Shown here: piece after piece, positions 42,938-54,987 of the stretch
Position numbering within the stretch: position 1 is the first letter of the stretch
Layout: every line of letters begins with the position of its first letter
Source of the DNA: Pieris napi
Lineage: Eukaryota; Arthropoda; Insecta; Lepidoptera; Pieridae
Direction of reading: 5' to 3'
DNA length: 64,000 bases
NCBI RefSeq assembly: GCF_905475465.1
Contig: NC_062249.1
Coordinates: forward strand, 7,204,501-7,268,500
The notes under the pieces: model-generated
Told to the model about the DNA's origin: nothing
The model's database searches: none
What the model saw: only the letters and a program-made list of their open reading frames with translations
Position numbers and translations under genes: made by a program

Positions 42938-45900
42938 TTATTCCATGCTATTCGTGTGTGGTCTCTCGTGGGCAGTTTTCTGATGTCGGTTTCGATGATC
43001 GGACCGAAGGAAACACACCCCACAGTAGCTGCAAGGGTATTTCTTGTCTTTAGTATGCACTACCATGTGTCTGTCCAAATACCTGTAAATACAAGATATA
43101 TAGATAGAGTAACTGATTAATATACTCTATATTAATCAGTTACTCAAAACTGACTTTAATATATAAACCAGTTATAAACTTTACCCTAAAGTATAAAAGT
43201 AATCGAAAGTACATTGTAACACTACTCAAGAACCTCTATATTTTTTTTAAGTTTAATTTTTAAAAGCCAACGCACTCGTGAGTTTCGGTAGTGTGCGGTA
43301 TCTTCCGGTGGAAAACATGAGTAGCGAACCGTTGTTAAAAAATAATTCTTATATATACGATCTTGCATATTAAAAAAGGGTGCGTGTACTTATGTACGCG
43401 CGTAAGAAGTTATACTTCTTTGGCATTATTAAAAATTGTTTTTGATTGCATGCAAATAATTAATTACAATTAAATAATCAAAGACTGGAAAAGGAGTCAT
43501 TATAGTCAATAAAATTCAGTTTACATTTGAAAAATTAAATAAATAAATATTTATTATTATTCTCTTACATTAAGTGTAACATAAATTCTATTATTTTTCT
43601 TAAAGAAGTATAATTTCAAAAATATATATACCTTTGTAAAGCGAAGGACATTTCACAGAGCTTACAAGCAAATTCCTTACTCGCGTTGTGTAACATACGA
43701 TGATTTTTCAATGAAGTACTTGTTGCGTAGCGTTTCCCGCATTCGGTACACTCATAAGGCTTCTCCTTTGTATGGCTCCTAAAGATAAATGTAGATAATT
43801 CATTGTTATGGTATTTGTCTATTAAAATGTTGCCACTTATGTCAGCATTTAAGCGAAAATAATGTTATAATAGATGGCGTTAAATTATTTCAATGTGAAA
43901 GTCTCGCTAAGGACGAATATATATTATTTCTCTATGCACATTGGACGAACCACTCGAAACTTCCATTATCAGTGGCGTAACAATAGGGTGGCAGGGCTGG
44001 CAAAATACCACAGGCCCCCGACCCAAGAGGGCCCCTGCCCAAGAGATATTATGTTCTATAGATGAATGTGAAGTCTCCAATACGCATTGGGCTAGCGTAG
44101 GGACTACAAACCATTCTCGCCTAAGAGAGGAGGCTTATTGTCATTAGTGGGACATATACGCTGTACGCTGAAAATCTCGTCGAAGTTTATTAAAATTAAA
44201 CTAAGTACAACGTGACGATTTTTACTGATAGGGTCCCATCAAAAGAATTTGGCCGGTCGGGCCCCAGATGGTATAGTTACGCCACTGTCCATTATGTAAA
44301 TAATATAATAAATTAGCTTTTATTTATTTCAAAGCTTAAACCAAACAAATTAAAAACTTTAAGAATGTGAAATACGGTGAACAAACGTGACCAAAAAATA
44401 ATAATGCAATGCATGCATGCAAAACAATTATTGATGCAAAAATAAAATATACAGTAAAAGTTTTTTAAAGGAACGTATAGTAACGAGGGCTGTTAGACAA
44501 ACATTTTAATAGATTTAACGAGATTTGCATTTCTGTTTATATTCGTTAACGAAGGTTTATTTAGATGTGTAACACTGGCGAAGACTAAATAATATTATGT
44601 GCCTAATAATATACATGCTTTAAGTTTCATTATTGAATGCTTTATATTCAAAAGTAGAAGATTTTGGGTTGGTAATAAATTTTAAAGTTAAATATATATT
44701 TCATAAGGATTCAAAACTACAAGTTTACGTTACATTCATAACGCAAAAGATTTTTATTTTTTAATTGATAAAAATAATCGAGTTTTCGATAGTTATTTTA
44801 TAAATGGTAGTATCAATACAATGGCTGCAGATTTTCCAAATGAATTGAAACACAAAGACTAAATATATTTTAACAGATAATGTTATAATAAAAATGGATA
44901 TATTTACCTTATATGGATTAATAGGTGGTCTTTTTTAAAGTAACTCTTAGAGCAGATTTGACATAGATGGGATCTCTCTTTATCGTGCACTTGACGTCTG
45001 TAATTATAAAAGCATAAACTGATTAGCTACTGCATTACAAAAACTATTTGTTATTGTTAAACAAGCAAAATGGTCGTATATAATAACTAAGTTAGGCTCT
45101 AGTATTCAATTATTATAATAATTATTACAAGTGCTGTCAGAAATTCCAAATAGGACAAAAATACTTGACAGATCATGAGATAACCAAATAAGAGATAATT
45201 AATTGGAGTTTATTAATGTAGAATTCAGGCCTGTATTGTATGGGGACTCAGTTTCCCACAGAAACGCTCATTAGGTCCGTTGTGCATATAGAATTCAGGT
45301 CTACTTCGCTATCATATATGTGGTGACTCTGCTTCTAAAGTTACTTCAGATTGAATTATTTTGAAGACTGACTTGCCTGTTAAACAATGCTATGTAGAAA
45401 TGATTGCTGTTAAATGACTTTAAACTTACTTGTGGAACATCATAACTTGCTTAGTTCTAAAGGTCTTGCCACACACATCACAAGGATACGGCCTTTCTTT
45501 TGTATGGGCAGCAGCCACATGCTCTTGGACTCTAGATGGGGATATGAACTTTTGGTTGCAAATTTTACACTCATATTTCATCTTGTTAATATCATGAACT
45601 AACATATTATGTACTTTGAGACTATTTATATCTGAAACATAAATAAAAAATGAAGTATATAATATCATTGTTTTTTTTTTTCACTTTTCTGTAACATACT
45701 ACTTTATCATAGTAAGTGGGTGCTAATGTTGTCTATCTTTATCAGATAGACAACATAATATGTGATGTAAATAATGTATGATAATAATTTAAATATAATA
45801 AAATTTCAGATTCCCACTGATGTATATGAATGGAAATTCATGTAAGTTCACTGCAATGAAAAAAATAATAATAATAATCAGTGGCGCAACAACCTCTTTA

Positions 45901-47403
45901 GGTCTTGGCCTCAGATTTCTGAATCTGTTTCGTGATCATGATTTTTAAATCTAATAGGCAAGTAGGTGATCAGCCTCCAGTGCCTGACACACGCCGACGA
46001 CTTTTTGGGTCTAAGACATGTTGGTTTCCTCACGATGTTTTCCTTCACCGTTCGAGCAAATGTGAAATGCGCACATAGAAAGAAAGTCCATTGGTGCACA
46101 GCCGGGGATCAAACCTACGACCTCAGGTATGAGAGTCGCACGCTGAAGCCAATAGGCAAACACTGCTCTGTTCACAATGATAAGTATATTTAAAAATGAT
46201 GTGAAAACTACAAGTACTACCTACATACCTTTGTTACAAATGTCACAATGTTCTTTATATCCAAGATGTTTATATTTAACATGTCTATAACGAGCACTGG
46301 GTCTTGGGAATGATGCATCACAAAATTTGCATTTGAATTTCTTTGGTGCACCATTAGGCAAGTGTAAAAGCATGTGTTCCTTAATATTGCGAACTTTTTT
46401 ACCACATTCAACACATTGAAAACTTTGCTCTTTTTGGTTATTTAATGTCTTCTTTTTCTTACATGCACGTTTTTTTACTGTATTAGTTGAAACTGTAATT
46501 AAATGTAATTTTGAAATACCTAGTTTAATCCTAGAATGCGTAATTTTGCGTTTGTAATGGAGTATATTATTCTATATATTGTACTTTACATGCCACACAA
46601 GCAGTAGTGGCTGTGAATCAGAAATCCATAGCCAAAGCTGAAAATATAAAGCAAATGCCCGTTATGGATACTAGATGCAATTTTTTGGACTTACTCTGCC
46701 CAACCTTGGGAACATAAGTTGGTCATTTCAATAATACATGACTTTATAACCATTGCATTTTTTAATATTCTTTAAGTTGCTTATAATTCAGCTTACTTTA
46801 CTTATTGCTTTTGAATTTTTAAGTGTAAGGACTTATACAGTTTTTATAAATGTTAAAATAACAAAATTTTACCATTCTCTTTTGAATCTTCAGTAACATA
46901 TTCATATTTAACATTCTTTAGGACACTTAGAAATTCTTCATCAGATTGAAATCCATTAGAGGTAACTTCTTCTTTTACATCATTAATTTTAAAATCATCT
47001 TCAATATATGCTTCTACTTCACATTTATTTTTAGTTTGAAAAGTGTTATTACTATGATCATCTACATACACTTCATTCTTTACCAATGATTTTAAATATT
47101 CTTCACTTAATAAAGCTTGCTTTTTAAACTTGAAAATTTCGATAATTTTTATAAAACACTTGCCACACAACTTTGTACTAATGTTGGAGCCGCTATTGAC
47201 CTACAACAATAAGTTAGTTAGTATCCAAGATTTGATAAACAATTTAGTCATATATAACTAAATTTCCTGTGCTTTACCGTAATATCTAAACAAAATAACA
47301 TTATTTCAAAATATGTTTTGTCCTCGTGTATACTATTTGGTAATTCAGTCATATCATTTTCAACATTATTACTCAGACATGTTCTGCAAGGTATTACGTT
47401 CAT
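42938..47403 (-). CDS. ZAD-domain C2H2 zinc-finger protein
   Basis: Seven exons in transcript order: 47403-47278, 47200-46873, 46492-46229, 45631-45430, 44997-44908, 43778-43632, 43082-42938; 433 aa. The N-terminus has CRTC (residues 6-9) and CGKC after about 50 residues, the paired CxxC of the insect zinc-finger-associated (ZAD) dimerisation domain. An acidic linker (EAYIEDDFKINDVKEE) follows. The C-terminal half carries nine C2H2-type fingers, for example YECKICNQKF, YPCDVCGKTF, HLCQICSKSY, YECTECGKRY and FACKLCEMSF; the first (FQCVECGKKV) is shortened. It is presumably a sequence-specific nuclear DNA-binding protein. ZAD genes expand rapidly in insects, so I give no symbol. It is divergent with DGKE (532 bp apart) and convergent with CCDC40. 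Introns host a hAT MITE and a SINE. Confidence 0.92.
43107..43145. repeat. Perfect 16-bp hairpin with 7-base loop
   Basis: GAGTAACTGATTAATA and TATTAATCAGTTACTC flank TACTCTA. It starts 24 bp upstream (on the minus strand) of the last exon of the zinc-finger gene, so it overlaps the acceptor/branch region. Confidence 0.85.
43970..44287. mobile_element. hAT-type MITE, copy 2 (318 bp)
   Basis: Ends CAGTGGCGTAAC and GTTACGCCACTG, with a perfect 8-bp duplication TCCATTAT (43962-43969, 44288-44295). Closely similar in sequence to 33464-33785, so recent family activity is likely. In an intron of the zinc-finger gene. Confidence 0.92.
45726..45756. repeat. Perfect 13-bp hairpin with 5-base loop
   Basis: ATGTTGTCTATCT and its complement flank TTATC, in an intron of the zinc-finger gene. 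Confidence 0.8.
45879..46166 (-). mobile_element. tRNA-derived SINE, near full length
   Basis: Runs CAGTGGCGCAACAACCTC to AGGCAAACACTGC; the minus strand has the B-box-like GGTTTGATCCC. Tail side (left) shows an ATA microsatellite. Same family as 16779 and 18989. Confidence 0.8.
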
Positions 47404-47935
47404 GACTCGTAAAATTTTAGAAACAAGAAAGTAAATAACTAAATTATAACAGAACTTTAATGGTTTTTGATATTCCCAAGTTAAATATTATACGTATTGA
47501 AATTTGAAACACAGACTAGCAGACTAGGGAAGAGTGAAGCGAATAGAATATGTTTTTTATCTGACTGATCTCTGAAAATTAAATTGATAATTGAGTCTGT
47601 GAGGACAGGAACATTTTGCTGCGCATAATTTCAGTCCTACGAAATTCATAGGTTTTGTACTCTGTGTGAATGATGTATGATAATCTGTGATTAAGGCAAA
47701 TAAAAAAAATATTCTTGTTGATTATTTATTATTTTGAATTTTAAAATTTATGTGCGTATTCATTTCATAAATTAATTTAATAAAGTACACACTAAAATTA
47801 AATGTAATATAAACATGTAGGTAAAATGCAGAGAAATTTCTCGTCTCGGTTTACATTTTGATACCAATTGTGGAAATCTAATTATATTTTCTATTAACAA
47901 CATTCTAAAATGTCCGGTAAATCTTATTTTCCACG
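47404..47935. promoter_or_regulatory. Divergent promoter interval, zinc-finger gene / DGKE
   Basis: 532 bp between two start codons on opposite strands, AT-rich and free of recognisable repeats. No specific motif was identified. Confidence 0.45.
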
Positions 47936-50900
47936 ATGAATACGTTATTTGACTTACCAAATGTTATCTTTAATTATTATTTCGTGATCGGCGGTTTGTT
48001 TATAGCATATTTAATATATAGAACGTTTCATTCCCTTATTGGGACCGGGAATTTTATACAGATCAAGTACAAATCTCGAGGTCATACATGGAGAAACATT
48101 CAGTGTCATAATTCTAATCCGTATAATATTTATGTGAGTAGTAGTTTTATTTACTTATGACTAATGTCTACCTTTGTGTACCATATAATAGAAAATAAAA
48201 CATATGTGTTATTGTTCAGTTATGAATATAATTGTTGTCTTATATTTTACAGTGTTCAGTGTGTTCAAAGCTTATGTTGCCAGTTGATGGTCTTTACTGT
48301 GAGTGTTGTGCTGTAAGCGCCTGCAAGCTTTGTTGCAGAAGTGTTGATAAACAAGTAAAATGTAAAGATATAACTTGGCGTGATGAAAAACCATTTCCTC
48401 ACCTTTGGGTTAATGGTATGTTATTTATGTGTATATATAAATTTTTAGTAGTTAGTAAAATATAAGTTAACATTTGATATTGTTCATTCTAGTTGGAATG
48501 CTACGTGGTGAGTCTGGTCAGAGTGATTCAGAGAGTTTTAAGAATTACTTCTGCAGTTGGTGTCAAAGAATTATTAAAAGTCATGAAATGGCTTTTTTTA
48601 AATCTAAGGTATATATTTAACAAAAAATCTTATGTACTGTATCTACTTATTATTATTTATTAACTAAACTGTAATTACAGCCATGTGATTTCCAAAAATA
48701 TAAAAATATCATAATTCCACCTCATTATGTAAAGATTGAAAAAAATAAAGTGATAAACATAAATAATATTAATGATGTTGCCTGGAATCCTTTAATTGTA
48801 TTTGGTGAGTGTAGCTTAATATACAATAAAACTTTGCCATACACTTTTCTCAATGCTAAAATTGGCTTGAAATTTTTAGCAAACAGAAAATCTGGAAGCA
48901 ATAGAAGCGATGAAGTTCTTTCATTATTTCGAGGACTCCTAAATCCCTTACAGGTAATTTTGCTACTTATGTTTTATTCTGAAATTAAGAAATTCTGTAG
49001 ATTATGGTGTAATATATTTAATTTTTGAAGACATAACTGTATTAAGACAGCATGGTAACACTCTTGATGAAAATTTTAATATCCATTCTTTCATTGTAAT
49101 TGTATAATGAATTCCAAAACGATTTTATATTTACATACTTTATACAAAAATTTGTCAATGGGTATAACATCATTGCTCCTATTAATTATTTATATAATTG
49201 TTATAACCTTTATTTATTTTGTAACATTTACTTCTTTATATAAGTATAATTTGAATACAATTTTTAAGTAGGTTAAGTAGGTGATGAACACCCTTATGTC
49301 ATTTAGTCAAAGCATAAATTGCAATCATTTTGTAGTAGTAGTAGTAGTAAAATTCTTTTATACTTTATAGGTGATAGATATCAGCAGAACTGCACCAGAT
49401 GTAGTGGTTCGTTGGCTACCACCAAAATGCCGGGTTTTAGTCGCGGGAGGTGATGGCACTGTTGGCTGGGTGCTCAATGCCTTGCACAAGGTGCCACATA
49501 TCAAGGTAACTTATAATAGGCTTTGTCGTTTTGCTCCATGTAGTGATCAAGTTCGTTTTGTTCATTATTTTACTATGAAAATTAAGAGGTTTAGTAATTT
49601 TAATTTCTCTAGACACATCTAAATTTTACCAAGTACCTCTGCGATTTGAAGGCCAGTTTAAGTGTCCAATTATAAATATGCAAACTTAAGTGTAATTGTG
49701 GTAAATAACACGTACGAAATCGCCCGAATTATAGATAATTAATTGTATAAACATATAATTATTAATCTATATCTTCCATAACTAACACGTAATTGTATGA
49801 ATTCTGTATAGCGTGACTGTTATTCAGCAGCTGAAATACATTTATTATTATTATAAAGTACAGCTTCCGATTATCTCACTTTAGACTTTTTTAGGCATCA
49901 GTTGGTATTCTGCCAATGGGAACAGGTAATGATCTGTCGAGGGCCTTAGGATGGGGAGCGACGTGCGACTCAGTCTTAGATGCACATTCCATAATTGATT
50001 CCTTAATTAGAGCTGTAGAGAAGCCCTTAGACCGGTATGTTGACTATACACAATTTTATTACGTAGAATTTCTCATCATCCCATTTAGCGGAAGAAAAAA
50101 AAAAGCCTGCAATCTTACCTTACTTATTACTTGTAATATTAGCGATCCCGAATTCAATTTTGGGATTTCATTTCACGTAATTCTAAGTTCATCGCCACAT
50201 AACATATTTCATACTTTAATTTAATTTACTAATAAAATATATATATCGTTTATATCGTTATCATACATATATATTATATATCGTTTTATATCATATATAT
50301 TGGCCGAGTGATTTAAGCGTGTAACGGTCTTTTACAAAACTCATGCCTGCTGTGCCTCAAAATACTTACTCGTAACAACATCAAACATTGAAGAAAACTG
50401 GCTCTTTGATCCAAAAATCGACATCAGGCTGATCACGTACTTGTCTTTAAAGAAAATCAAAGAATAGGCTTTTTAATAACGATTATTATTTTCACAGGTG
50501 GAAAGTGACGATTACTCCGAAAAGACGTAGCTTGGGTCGCCTTCGCGGACCTCGTGTACTATACGCGTATAACTACGCAAGTATTGGCGTAGACGCACAG
50601 GTCGCGCTCGACTTCCATCATGCGCGGGAGCAGTTCCTCTATCGATTTGCAAACCAGACACTGAATTACGTGAGTGAAGTAGTTGTAGTAGTCACTCTTT
50701 AGTTGGTACCGTTTTGAAGTGAAACTTCTTTATCGACCTATGGGAGAAATTTTGTAGCAAATCGTCACGTTTTTCGGTTACGCGCCATGTTGCTTCTTTA
50801 AGGTAAACTTCTTTATTGGCGTTGGAAAAAAAATTACCGTCACATTTTTCGGTTACGCGCCATCTTTTTCATGTCCCTACCACGGTTGATCCGAAGAGAT

Positions 50901-53900
50901 TCGAAGCCATTAATAACAAAAATATATAATAACGATAACAATGATAATTCTATTACAATTAATGAAATTCTGTAATAATCTTAGTAGTAATAAGGTAAAA
51001 TGAAATAATTGTATTTGTATTCATGTCCCAATTTCTGTAAAGTTGCATTTATAGTAGATAATTTTTAGAAAAATAAGGTCATAAAGAGGTTTCACTTCTT
51101 ACGTGTGTACACTAGTATACGCACACATTTTTTATTCTTTATTATTCTATTTCGTTTTAGTTGGGGCCACATTTGTATTCAAAATTTAGTAATGTTTATT
51201 TATCACTCATTGTCTTGTCGGCTTATGAATAGGCTAGAGGACGCCTTTAAACTAAACAAATTGTATTTCCAATAATTAATCGATTTCTTGGACAAGGTTT
51301 AGGTGGATTAGATATTTGGCCTTAAGATTTCATCCGCATCACCTTGTTGGCTGGAAGTCTTCCACGGTCCGCTTCACAAGACATTTGACATTTTGCGAAT
51401 TAGCGAACTGTGGAATCGACTCCCATTTGGAGTCTTCCCTGGGAGATACGACCTCCAATTGTTAAAAAAAAAGACCATACGAGGATTATCAAATGCCGGC
51501 AACGTACCCACTAAAATGATGGTCAGTGACTGCTCTTTTTGGGCGACCTATAGGCTCATTTGCCCGTATAAAAATATACGACCTAATTATGAATGGCTAA
51601 AGATGCGTATAATACCTTATGTTACGATGTTTTAACCTACCCTCATTGATGAGTAAAAACAATTTTTTGCGTTTATTTCTTTTAATTAATACAGAATGAC
51701 GATAATAATTTATACCTTTGGCGTTTTCAAACGACAGTATCGCCGGACATATTTGATGTTTCAATGGGTTTAATAATGACTTACAGGTGGCCTATTTAGT
51801 GCTGGGCGTTGGTCGTGCGTTGGACGATGGCGGTTGTTTTGGTCTAGAGCGGCGGATGCGCGTGTATGCGCCTACGCAACTATCTTTACCCCCGCTACAA
51901 GCACTTGTCGCACTCAATATACCGTCTTGGGGTGCTGGCGTCGACCTTTGGAGTAAGTTATATTAATTCACTAATAATGTATGTTTAAATACGGGGGTCG
52001 ACAGATACACAAAGCCCTATTATTCTATAAACTTCCTTTTTACCTCTTATTTATGCGTGTTTTGTTTAGTTGTTTGTATGCATTTAGCGGATAGGCGTTA
52101 AACGTTGAAATATTTATCAATTTGCAATACAGGAAGTCGCTTTTTCTGTTGTCTGCACTACTCTACAAAATCGATAGAAAAAATGGATTTTTACGTATTA
52201 TTATTGTATACTTTTAAATGTTTTCGTGTAGATTTCCTTTCTAATATAAGAGGATGGATAAAATGTAGAACCGTTTTCTTTTTATAATTTAGATGCAACG
52301 ACGATTTCAATGTCCCTTAATCTGATTCGTGATCATTTATTTTTTCCAATGGGCATAGGTGGATCAGATTTTTGTGCCTGACAAACACCGTTGACTTGGG
52401 TTAAGGCATTTTTTTTCAACGTCTACTACACTCCTATTATAGGAGAAATCGTCTGAGCTAGTTTCACTATTTCACTACAAATTTTTATTGATAGGTATGG
52501 GCAGTGAAGAAGTACCTGAGCAAAGTATGAATGATCGAAAGCTGGAGGTAAGGTTAACTTCTAACTGTTTACTTTAACGTATCTGAATAAAGCTCGGATA
52601 CAATCTAACTGCGAACTAATTGTAAAATATATATACTGAATTATACCGAATGTATGGAATGCGCTCACGTGATTACCTTATAGTGGAACGATTTAAATTT
52701 TGATTAATATAAAAATAAGACAGTAAATAAAAATTAAATATTGTATAAGCCTTTAAAAACTTAGGAATAATAAATAACTCCTAATATCTGTACTAATATA
52801 AAAAATTAAGAGTTATATGTCTATTAAACTCAAAAATGACGTCACCGATTCCAAAAATTCATCACTCTGCTTCATTATCTCTAAGTAGCAAAATATTTTA
52901 TAAACTTCAATGTCCAGTCATAAGAAGCCTGGACAAGCGGTTGGTGATATAACACCTGAAAAGTTCGCAGGATAACATAGAAATAATGTTTTTTTGATGG
53001 AATTTGATTTGATTATTCAATATACATAGTTGCCTTTGAGAGCGATACAACGATAGCGGTCAGGCAATTTTTCGATACCATTTTTATTACGATTTCTCTT
53101 TAGCCTCAAAATAGGCTACAGTTTCGGCGATTACCTCTTCATCACCGCAAAATAAATCTTTAGCGAGCATTTTCTTGAGGTCTAAGAACAGGAAACAGTC
53201 GCTAGGGGACAAATCTTACTAAAAATTTAGGATTTACTTTTGAACAGCTTCAAACACTGCTCAGAATCATCAATTCGTTGTTGTTTTTGATCAATTGTGA
53301 GCTTGCGCGGCACCCATTTTGAACAGAGCTTTCGCGAATCCAAATATTCATCTAGGATGTGTGCTACACGTTCCTTAGACATCGAATAATGTTTATCTAG
53401 CCAAGCCTTGCTTCAATGGTATTTTTTTTCGCTAAAAAGGAATGCTTTTTTATTAACACACTTTTTTTTTAAACCAAGAAATGTCCTTCATTCAAAATAC
53501 TATATCTAACAAACTAATAGTACGACAGTGGTCAAATAAACACGTGTATTTTGAAGGTTAATTCTAACTAAAAATCATATTAATTTAATACTAGTAGCGC
53601 CAACTATGTGTCACGACGAACCTAAGAACTTCAGTCCGCTGATTAGTTAAATTTCAGCACACGGCTTTTCTTTCAAATTTCACAATTCTGTATGCTCCAC
53701 CATTCTTTTAATCAAATCAATTTGCAAAACTCCGTATATCCATTTCAGCCCTGCTTTTAATGATTACACTTAACATATAGGTGGTGGGAATATCGTCCTC
53801 CTTCCACATAGCGAGGCTCCAATGCGGTCTCGCAGAACCATTCCGTTTTACGCAAGCCTCCGATGTAAGGGTATGTATTTCTTATTATAGTATAGTTCTG

Positions 53901-54947
53901 AAACGATACCTACCTTCTAAACAATATTGTATTTAATTTACTCAATATAATTGTAAATACATCCTACCGGATTGAAATGCGTTAATTGAGTCAGTTTAAA
54001 TAATTTTTCTTTTGCATAGTTAAAAACTAACGCACGGCTCGGCAGTGAAAAAAACAATTAAGGGACGGAAATTTATTTATATTGAATATTTTTTTATGAA
54101 TAAGAGGGTAGATGTAAAATTAATAATGTTAGGATATTAAAACGAATTTTGAACCGGTAGTATTTTATCTCATGCATACCAGGGGCTTGAGACAAAATCA
54201 CTTTTCAACAGTCGTGGCCCACGAACGTTTAATGGATTTGTATGGGAATGACATTAGCTCACGCTTTGTCCCGTGACTATTTTTGAAGTGAAACTTCTTT
54301 ATCGACGTATGGGAGAAATTTTGTAGCAAATAGTCACGTTTTTCGGTTACGCGCCATGTTGTCTGAAGTCAAACTTCTTTATCGGCGTTGGAAAAAAATT
54401 TACCGTCACATATTTCGGTTACGCGCCATCTTTTTCTTGTCCCTACCACGGTTAATCCGAAGAGATTCAAAGCCATTAATAACAAAAATATATAATAACG
54501 ACAACACTGATAGTAATAATTCTATTACAATTAATGAACTTCTGTAATAATCTTAGTAGTAATAAGGTAATATGAAATAATTGTATTTGTATTCATGTCT
54601 ATGATAATAAAAGCCTTTTGTTAAACTTTATCTCATTTAACTTGACCAATTTCTGTAAAGTTGCATATAGTAGATCATTTTTCGAAAAATAAGGGCATAA
54701 AGAAGTTTCACTTCTTACGTATTTTTTATATTAACTAGTTTGGCGTTAGTGAAACACGACTGCCGAAAAGAAATTTTTATCAAGGCCCTTATAATAAAAC
54801 AATTGTAAGACTATATATTCATAATCCGTTTAGATTGAGTTGGAAGGCTCTTGCGCTATGCAAGTAGATGGCGAGCCATGGATGCAAGGACCGGCGACAA
54901 TTCTAATACAGCACGCCGGACAAAGTATGATGCTTGTACCGTCTTAA
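47936..54947 (+). CDS. DGKE: Diacylglycerol kinase epsilon
   Basis: Twelve exons: 47936-48133, 48253-48415, 48493-48608, 48681-48804, 48880-48953, 49371-49505, 49895-50034, 50498-50669, 51787-51952, 52495-52547, 53781-53870, 54834-54947 (TAA); 514 aa. An N-terminal hydrophobic segment (residues about 11-30, FNYYFVIGGLFIAYLIY) matches the membrane helix unique to the epsilon type. A Cys-rich C1 domain follows (CSVC, CECC, CKLCC); the second C1 is degenerate. The catalytic domain shows WNPLIVFANRKSGSN, the ATP-site motif GGDGTVGWVL, and LPMGTGNDLSRALGWG. The accessory domain shows LNIPSWGAGVDLW, SSFHIARLQ and AMQVDGEPWMQGP. The enzyme phosphorylates membrane diacylglycerol to phosphatidic acid. 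No EF hand, PH or SAM domain is present, consistent with epsilon. A GTA microsatellite precedes exon 6. A hAT element begins only 41 bp after the stop codon. Confidence 0.95.
50301..50470 (+). mobile_element. Degenerate tRNA-derived SINE copy, plus orientation
   Basis: TTGGCCGAGTGATTTAAGCG is an A-box-like head; GGCTGATCACGTACTTG is the family core in inverted order relative to the minus-sense copies. The B box has decayed. In a DGKE intron. Confidence 0.5.
50716..51098. mobile_element. MITE with GAAGTGAAACTTCTTTAT ends, copy 1
   Basis: GAAGTGAAACTTCTTTATCG at the left and GTTTCACTTC at the right are inverted. The left half contains an internal direct repeat (TCGGTTACGCGCCAT twice). Highly similar to 54285-54714. 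No clear target duplication. DGKE intron 8. Confidence 0.75.
51325..51505 (+). pseudogene. Non-LTR retrotransposon reverse-transcriptase tail, fragment
   Basis: Translates in two frames to FHPHHLVGWKSSTVRFTRH and LWNRLPFGVFPGRYDLQLLK, the conserved C-terminal residues of insect non-LTR ORF2 proteins (TARFxRxF...LWNxLPxxVFP). The frame break and short length mark it as dead. DGKE intron 8. Confidence 0.65.
52316..52425 (-). mobile_element. Truncated tRNA-derived SINE copy
   Basis: ATCTGATTCGTGATCAT, TAGGTGGATCAG and GTGCCTGACAAACACCG correspond to the middle of the family; the tRNA head is missing. DGKE intron 9. Confidence 0.45.
53017..53430 (-). pseudogene. Mariner transposase remnant
   Basis: On the minus strand, KAWLDKHYSMSKERV, SKWVPRKLTIDQKQQRIDD and, after a deletion near 53210, FCGDEEVIAETVAYFEAKE are followed by a frameshift and IEKLPDRYRCIALKGNYVY with a stop at 53019-53017. 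These are the usual landmarks of the second half of mariner transposases. Stops, a frameshift and the deletion make it non-functional. DGKE intron 10. Confidence 0.85.
54285..54714. mobile_element. MITE with GAAGTGAAACTTCTTTAT ends, copy 2
   Basis: Same structure as 50716-51098, about 47 bp longer owing to an insertion around 54600-54645. DGKE intron 11. Confidence 0.75.
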
Positions 54948-54987
54948 ACGTAATTTGAAGCATTACGTAATTTATTGTTAATACGTA

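Noticed and set aside
49330..49349. GTA trinucleotide repeat just before DGKE exon 6
   Set aside because: A short microsatellite about 20 bp from the acceptor; no sign that it affects the gene.
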